From Paracoccaceae bacterium (GTDB lineage Bacteria > Pseudomonadota > Alphaproteobacteria > Rhodobacterales > Rhodobacteraceae): 10,106 bases of DNA. This document shows positions 6,365-10,106 of this stretch, one piece after another; the stretch's first letter is position 1; each line of letters begins with the position of its first letter. Where the stretch lies: contig CABZJG010000057.1 in NCBI GenBank assembly GCA_902525995.1, positions 1 through 10,106 of the forward strand, in the 5' to 3' direction. The notes below the pieces were generated by a model that saw only the letters and a program-made list of their open reading frames with translations, searched no databases and had not been told where the DNA came from. Made by a program: the position numbers and the translations under genes.

Positions 6365-7653
6365 TATCTCGTTCTTGATTCTGGGTCGAATATTATTTCA
6401 ATTTCTCGCCAGTGGTCATATTTTTCTTTGGGCAAATCATAGCCTTTTTTCTGGCAACGTAAAATAGCTCTTCTTGCCGCCTCAAAGGCTATTTTTTTCG
6501 CTCTGTCCGACCCGCCTTCCCCGCTGATCAGTCGCAGACTGCCACCCTTTACTTTTCCCTCGGGCGTCATCGACATAGCCACTGTCACGGTCACCTGCGA
6601 CACCGGGCTGCCGTCATCCACAATCCAGCAGGCTTGTACGTCATCACGCAGACCATCCTCTTCTTGTTTTGTCAATGCCGGACCTGTCGCCTCTGAGGGT
6701 TCCGATCCGCCTTGCATCGCCTCTTGAAGCGCCGCCTGGATCGGATCTTCTTGCGTTGTTTTGTCAGGCTCAGGATCTGGTTGTGGCTGTGGTTTTGGCT
6801 CAGGTTCTGGTTTTGGCTCAGGCTCAGGTTCTGGTTTTGGCTCAGGCTTCGGCTCTGATTTTGGCTCTGGTTGTGGATCTGGTTCTGGTTGCGGATCTGG
6901 TTTCGGCTTGGGTTTCGGCCTTTGCACGGGATCTGGGGACTGACTGGCAATCTGAGGGGAGGCGTCAGGCGCCTCTGGTGGCTCGGGCAGCGCCGGTATT
7001 GCCTGCGGGCGCACCGAGCTGTCCGGCGCTACTTTTGGCGGCAGGTCTGTCTCGGCCAAACTTTCGCTGACGGCTTCTTCGGGGGCTGTGGCCTCAACTT
7101 CGGGCTGCGGCACTGCTGCAGGGTTTTCCGAAGGGATTGCCGCTTGGCGAAGTTGATCCTCTTGGGCAACATCCGGCGGCGGCGGCGCAACGGGTTTTGG
7201 GGCAATCCGCTTGTCCGGCTGCGGTCGCGGCGCCGGCGCAGAGCGCGGCACAATAAAAGCAGCATCATTGCTTTGCGGCGTTGCCAAATCTGTCGGCTCC
7301 ACCACCTCGGGGGTTGGAATACGCAGAGGATCAGGGGTCTGCGGCGCGCGGCGCGGCGTCTCTTCCGGCGGCGCCATCAGCTCCGGCTGCGGTATATCTT
7401 CCACCGCCTGTTCCTCACTGGGGCGCTCTGGCAAAGGATCGGCGTCTGCTTCTGGCTGCATTAGATCTTGTGGTTGCAGCTCGGCCTCCGGAGCGCTGTC
7501 CGACATTACAATGTCGGCGTATTCGGAAAGGCTGACAACTGAAACATTGCTCACGTCCATCTGCAATTGCTCGGACTGAAAAACACCGCCAAGCAACAAC
7601 CAGCCAAGCAACCCGATATGTGCGCTTCCTGAGATATAATGCCCGATATGCAT
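6364..7653 (-). CDS. tolA: Tol-Pal system inner-membrane rod protein TolA
   Basis: TolA spans the periplasm and carries the TolQR proton-motive force to TolB, Pal and CpoB. The 429-residue protein has a short cytoplasmic start and one membrane helix (about 8-24). S8 and H12 match the Ser-x3-His motif that contacts TolQ in E. coli. The long middle (about 50-330) is rich in Pro, Glu, Gln and Asp and includes an almost perfect X-Pro run (246-297). The C-terminal TolA/TonB-like domain (about 330-424) contains Cys342 and Cys400, which could pair as in known TolA domain III. The usual Ala/Lys-rich helical rod of enteric TolA is absent, so assignment rests on both ends plus the tolR-tolB context. 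The stretch TAAGAGGGCCGC before the ATG places a good ribosome binding site directly on the tolR stop, 9 nt from the start. Confidence 0.95.
   Translation of the reverse strand: MHIGHYISGSAHIGLLGWLLLGGVFQSEQLQMDVSNVSVVSLSEYADIVMSDSAPEAELQPQDLMQPEADADPLPERPSEEQAVEDIPQPELMAPPEETPRRAPQTPDPLRIPTPEVVEPTDLATPQSNDAAFIVPRSAPAPRPQPDKRIAPKPVAPPPPDVAQEDQLRQAAIPSENPAAVPQPEVEATAPEEAVSESLAETDLPPKVAPDSSVRPQAIPALPEPPEAPDASPQIASQSPDPVQRPKPKPKPDPQPEPDPQPEPKSEPKPEPKPEPEPEPKPEPEPKPQPQPDPEPDKTTQEDPIQAALQEAMQGGSEPSEATGPALTKQEEDGLRDDVQACWIVDDGSPVSQVTVTVAMSMTPEGKVKGGSLRLISGEGGSDRAKKIAFEAARRAILRCQKKGYDLPKEKYDHWREIEIIFDPESRTR
6763..6918 (-). repeat. X-Pro dipeptide repeat region inside tolA
   Basis: Residues 246-297 of TolA alternate Pro with Lys, Glu, Asp or Gln. 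Pro stands at 25 of the 26 even positions, and Ser266 is the only break. The DNA is a degenerate hexameric repeat, read on the plus strand as variants of GGYTCWGGTTYTGG, and it could slip during replication. Such runs form a stiff extended or polyproline-II rod, as in the linker of TonB. Its length may vary between strains. Confidence 0.9.
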
Positions 7654-7662
7654 GCGGCCCTC

Positions 7663-8130
7663 TTAGCCGTCCGTTTCGGCCAGCGTCGGCCCACCCACAT
7701 CCGTGACCAATCCAATATTGGAAAATCCGCCCGCATTCAGCGCGCCCATCACCTGCACCACGCGCGCATAGGAAATTGCCCCATCCGCGCGCAGAAATAC
7801 GCGATCGCTGCTGCGTTCAACCGCAATGGCTTTGAGCTTGTTGATCAGTTGCTCGGGCGGGATTTCGGTGTCTTGCAACATCAGTTTGCCCTCTGCGGTC
7901 AAGGTGACGGTCAGGGGCTCTTCTTTTTCAGTCGGCAAAGCATTGGCCGCTGTTTTTGGCAGCTCAACGGGGACCCCAACCGTTAACATCGGCGCCGCCA
8001 CCATAAAGATGATCAGCAGCACCAGCATCACATCCACAAAGGGTGTGACGTTAATTTCAGACATCGGTTTTCGCCGGGTACGGCGGCTGCGCCGCGTTTT
8101 GATCTGACCTGAAGCTGTGCTCGCGCCCAT
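7663..8130 (-). CDS. tolR: Tol-Pal system motor subunit TolR
   Basis: TolR is the ExbD/TolR-type subunit that forms the proton channel with TolQ. The 155-residue protein starts with a basic cytoplasmic segment (RRSRRTRRK, 13-21) and a single membrane helix (about 31-50). The consensus INVTPFVDVMLVLLIIFMV contains Asp33, equivalent to the proton-carrying Asp23 of E. coli TolR. The periplasmic domain (about 52-150) ends in the family pattern VFLRADGAISYARVVQVMGAL, which lies between about 110 and 130. The ATG is one base after the tolQ stop (TGA-T-ATG), with GGAC 8 nt upstream in the tolQ 3' end as a modest ribosome binding site, so translation is probably coupled. Confidence 0.96.
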   Translation of the reverse strand: MGASTASGQIKTRRSRRTRRKPMSEINVTPFVDVMLVLLIIFMVAAPMLTVGVPVELPKTAANALPTEKEEPLTVTLTAEGKLMLQDTEIPPEQLINKLKAIAVERSSDRVFLRADGAISYARVVQVMGALNAGGFSNIGLVTDVGGPTLAETDG

Positions 8131-8131
8131 A

Positions 8132-8827
8132 TCAGCTGTCCAACTGACGGCTTAGAATGGTCGCAAATTCATCTGCAAAGCCTTCATAACCTGCAATAAT
8201 TCGTTCGCTGTCAGTGCTCAGTTTATTGTAGAAAATGACCGCGGGTATCGCGGCAAGCAGACCCAGCCCCGTCGCCAGAAGCGCTTCTGCGATCCCGGGG
8301 GCCACCACAGTCAAATTGGTATTTTGCTGCTGCGCAATCTCGATAAAGGTATTCATAATACCCCATACAGTGCCAAAAAGACCAATAAAGGGCGCGGTTG
8401 ATCCCACAGTGGCCAAGACCGGCAATCCAGCCTGCAAGGCCTCGGCTTCTTTTGTGACCGCCACGTCCATTGACCGTTCGATCCGCGACTGCGCGCCTGC
8501 GATCAAAGCCCCGTCTGAGCGGTGGCTGCGTTGCCATTCGATCATGCCCGCTGCAAAGATCCGCTGCACCCGGCCCTTGGGCTCGGGGCCCATTTTTTCA
8601 AACAGCTCATCCAGGGGCTCACCCGACCAGAACAGCCGGTCAAAGCGCCGCGCTTGGCGGCGGGCATGGCGATAAATGATGATCCTTTGAACGATGATTG
8701 ACCATGCCCAGAACGAGGCAAAGACCAAAATCGCAATCACTATTTTAACGGTAAGGGTGGCCCGGGCGAACAAAGCCCAGAATGAAAAATCGATTTCTTG
8801 CGCTAAGGCCAGCGTTTCTGCTTCCAT
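8132..8827 (-). CDS. tolQ: Tol-Pal system motor subunit TolQ
   Basis: TolQ is the MotA/TolQ/ExbB-type inner-membrane protein that surrounds the TolR helices and converts proton flow into movement of TolA. From the ATG at 8827 it has 231 residues, the usual family length. Three membrane helices lie at about 24-46, 134-156 and 176-199, and the large cytoplasmic loop lies between the first two. PFIGLFGTVWGIM (146-158) and APGIAEALLATGLGLLAAIP (176-195) are the family signatures; Thr153 and Thr186 correspond to the conserved channel-facing threonines. An upstream in-frame TTG (8902) would add 25 Arg/Gln-rich residues that do not fit the family. The ATG is preceded by GAGAG at 7 nt. Confidence 0.96.
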   Translation of the reverse strand: MEAETLALAQEIDFSFWALFARATLTVKIVIAILVFASFWAWSIIVQRIIIYRHARRQARRFDRLFWSGEPLDELFEKMGPEPKGRVQRIFAAGMIEWQRSHRSDGALIAGAQSRIERSMDVAVTKEAEALQAGLPVLATVGSTAPFIGLFGTVWGIMNTFIEIAQQQNTNLTVVAPGIAEALLATGLGLLAAIPAVIFYNKLSTDSERIIAGYEGFADEFATILSRQLDS

Positions 8828-8883
8828 CTGCCTGCTCTCTATCTGCTGTCTGTTTGGCCGGTTCACGGCTTCTCGCTGGCGCA

Positions 8884-8912
8884 AGCCTAGACCAAAATAC
8901 AACCAAAACCAA
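8884..8912 (-). promoter_or_regulatory. Possible promoter upstream of tolQ
   Basis: In the 111-nt gap between ybgC and tolQ, TTGGTT (8912-8907) and TAGGCT (8889-8884) are separated by 17 nt on the minus strand. They are partial matches to the sigma-70 -35 and -10 elements. A transcript would start near 8877 and give a 5' leader of about 50 nt before the tolQ ATG. The gap is the longest in the run and much longer than needed for a coupled gene, which supports a separate start point for tolQRAB. The hexamers are weak, so this is tentative. Confidence 0.3.
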
Positions 8913-8938
8913 GAATTATGCCGCCGATCCCGACGAAA

Positions 8939-9340
8939 TCACAAATTTTTGTTCAATTTGAGGCGAAATTCCGCCGGCAAACGTGTTGCTTTTCCACCTT
9001 CGGTGAGTGCTATTAACGTCACATTTGCTGTAAACAGCGTTTCAGTATCGCGCTCAACCTTTTGCTCTAAACGCACCCGTGCGCCAGTGAGTTCCAAAAC
9101 CCGCGTGCGAACCTGTAGCCGGTCACCGAATTTTGCTGCCTGCAGATAGTCGGCTTCAATCCGGCGCACCGCAAAAACCACCCCGTACTCGGCCTTAAGC
9201 CGCATCTGGTCAATCCCGAGCGCTTGCACCCATTCACTTCGGGCGCGCTCAATAAATTTTAGGTAATTGGCATAATAGACGATCCCGGCAAGATCGGTAT
9301 CTTCATAATATACGCTCAGTTCAAATTTATGATCGGCCAT
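8939..9340 (-). CDS. ybgC: Acyl-CoA thioesterase YbgC (4HBT hotdog family)
   Basis: This is a small cytoplasmic hotdog-fold thioesterase that in other bacteria hydrolyses short- or long-chain acyl-CoA and is linked to phospholipid metabolism. The gene regularly accompanies tolQRAB-pal. The 133-residue protein carries the signature YYEDTDLAGIVYYANYL (11-27); Asp16 is the expected catalytic residue. FIERARSEW (29-37) continues the family pattern. The start is the ATG at 9340, which shares one base with the stop of the upstream gene (TGATG). A GTG at 9343 would add one residue. A weak AAGGCGG lies shortly upstream, and coupling to the preceding gene is likely. Confidence 0.93.
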   Translation of the reverse strand: MADHKFELSVYYEDTDLAGIVYYANYLKFIERARSEWVQALGIDQMRLKAEYGVVFAVRRIEADYLQAAKFGDRLQVRTRVLELTGARVRLEQKVERDTETLFTANVTLIALTEGGKATRLPAEFRLKLNKNL

Positions 9341-9975
9341 CACTCGGCCGCCTTGGACGCTGTGATCCGCGCAGAAAGGCGCAAAGCATGGCTGGGATCC
9401 GCCGCTGCCGCGGGCAGTACCGGGTCATACGCAGCGCGCACCAAATCGGCAATTTCTGGCCGCAGCACGGTTTTACCGCCGGGCAGAATAGCCAGCGGAG
9501 AGCGTTGGGCAAAGGCGGCCTCGGACCACAGCACGATTGTTTGCACGGCTTGCGACAGACACAGGGTTTGCGCCGGCATATCAGCCAAAGATTTATCGAT
9601 CCTAAGAAACACAAAACAGGCTTTGATCGCCCCGTCGGCACCAAATCTAAAAATCCGATATTGGTTTGCCGCCTGAGCGGTTAATCGGGGGACCAAAGAA
9701 TTGAGTTCGGGCAGCAGTTTATCAAGATCGGGAACGCCCAGCAGCTCATCCCAATCGCGGCAGAAAAACACCATCAGGTTCGAGCCCAATTCCGGATCGG
9801 TTTCCGCCATCTTGTGATTAGCCAGCGTCACCACGGCTTCGATTGCGCCTTTAAGCACCGCCAGTGTGGCATCCTCTACCCCAAAAACAATCGGGGCGAT
9901 TGGCCGCCCCCAGCGGGCAAAACCATAGCTGCTGCCGCTGCGGGTAAAATGGGCCTCAACCTCTTGCGGTGTCAT
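9340..9975 (-). CDS. Conserved protein of unknown function heading the ybgC-tol run
   Basis: I do not recognise a named family with certainty. The 211-residue protein has no signal peptide or membrane segment and is probably cytoplasmic. Its N-terminal part contains FARWGRPIAPIVFG (19-32), an acidic-hydrophobic middle with NLMVFFCRDW (66-75), and a C-terminal part with CLSQAVQT (139-146) and RAAYDPVLP (180-188). The order RWxxP, then N-hydrophobic, then CLxQAxQ, then L-RxxYDP loosely recalls DUF2927, common in Rhodobacterales; this is from memory and weak. The ATG start is chosen for AAGGAG at 9992-9987, 11 nt upstream, although the frame stays open with a TTG at 10050 (236 residues) and to the window edge. 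Its stop overlaps the ybgC start, so the two are probably made together. Confidence 0.75.
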   Translation of the reverse strand: MTPQEVEAHFTRSGSSYGFARWGRPIAPIVFGVEDATLAVLKGAIEAVVTLANHKMAETDPELGSNLMVFFCRDWDELLGVPDLDKLLPELNSLVPRLTAQAANQYRIFRFGADGAIKACFVFLRIDKSLADMPAQTLCLSQAVQTIVLWSEAAFAQRSPLAILPGGKTVLRPEIADLVRAAYDPVLPAAAADPSHALRLSARITASKAAE

Positions 9976-10106
9976 TTGAAATAGCGCTCCTTTTTGTATC
10001 AGCTTGTTGTCTTTTGCCTCAGGCTTAGCATTGTTTTTTTTCCTATCCAAGCGGGGATCACCGGCAAGATTGCGGGCATGAAAGCCTTTTTTTGGGGAAA
10101 AAATCC
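9976..10106. other. Right-edge upstream region, content unresolved
   Basis: This stretch contains several A- or T-runs and no complete gene. On the plus strand an ATG at 10078 opens a frame (MKAFFWGKN...) that runs off the window, with no strong ribosome binding site, so it might be a divergent gene or chance. On the minus strand the frame of the unknown gene is open to the edge without another ATG, and a second frame ends at a TGA near 9999, just before the AAGGAG. I found no promoter I would defend. Confidence 0.4.
9987..9992 (-). promoter_or_regulatory. Ribosome binding site of the unknown gene
   Basis: AAGGAG on the minus strand is the strongest Shine-Dalgarno match near this gene and lies 11 nt before the ATG at 9975. 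It favours this start over the in-frame TTG at 10050, whose upstream sequence has no purine-rich site. The spacing is a little long. Confidence 0.55.

Noticed and set aside
6761..6943. Plus-strand Gly/Ser-rich frame of 60 codons
   Set aside because: It is the antisense reading of the X-Pro repeat of tolA, and its low complexity comes only from the repeat.
6871..7464. Plus-strand Arg-rich frame of 197 codons
   Set aside because: It is antisense to the Pro-rich middle of tolA. Its Arg/Trp/Leu-rich composition is what the reverse strand of Pro/Glu/Gln codons gives.
8828..8902. N-terminal extension of TolQ from a TTG at 8902
   Set aside because: The 25 added residues are basic and polar and do not fit the family. 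The ATG at 8827 gives the normal 231-residue length, has a purine-rich site upstream, and leaves the candidate promoter outside the gene.
1..10106. Mobile elements, CRISPR array, toxin-antitoxin, defence or phage genes
   Set aside because: I found no terminal repeats, transposase or integrase motifs, spaced direct repeats or unusual islands. The window is an intact housekeeping gene run.

Overview
The window is chromosomal core DNA from an alphaproteobacterium, most likely the Roseobacter/Rhodobacter group (Rhodobacterales). I infer this from the gene order, from protein details I recognise as typical of that group (the FtsH C-terminal half, the Cys pair near the Pal C-terminus, an X-Pro-rich TolA), from high-GC coding regions, and from a possible FnrL-type box at the left edge. 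I found no insertion sequence, phage gene, CRISPR array, tRNA or rRNA.

All ten convincing genes lie on the minus strand, so they are transcribed from high to low coordinates: conserved unknown protein (9975-9340), ybgC (9340-8939), tolQ (8827-8132), tolR (8130-7663), tolA (7653-6364), tolB (6364-5054), pal (4970-4479), cpoB/ybgF (4472-3660), tilS (3651-2362) and ftsH (2283-364). Most junctions overlap or are a few bases apart. Longer gaps occur only at ybgC-tolQ (111 nt, with a possible promoter), tolB-pal (83 nt, with a small hairpin over the tolB stop) and tilS-ftsH (78 nt). A strong inverted repeat at 291-329 ends the unit after ftsH and probably works in both directions.

The first eight genes belong to or accompany the Tol-Pal system. 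TolQ and TolR form the proton-driven motor in the inner membrane. TolA is the rod it moves across the periplasm. TolB is the periplasmic propeller that exchanges between TolA and Pal. Pal is the outer-membrane lipoprotein that grips peptidoglycan. CpoB is the periplasmic partner that links this machine to cell-wall synthesis during division, and YbgC is the cytoplasmic acyl-CoA thioesterase usually found in the operon. TilS (tRNA-Ile lysidine synthetase) and FtsH (membrane AAA+ metalloprotease) follow in the same direction, so translation fidelity and membrane-protein quality control may share transcripts with envelope constriction.

The leftmost 290 bases hold no convincing gene. They look less GC-rich than the rest and contain an FNR-like palindrome, other small inverted repeats and the terminator, so they may carry a promoter for a gene outside the window or a small RNA. 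The rightmost 130 bases are the upstream region of the unknown gene, and what lies beyond is undetermined. I see no new multi-gene system. The points most worth a second look are the conserved unknown gene heading the operon, the Pro-rich TolA rod, the FNR-like site and the possible control points between genes.
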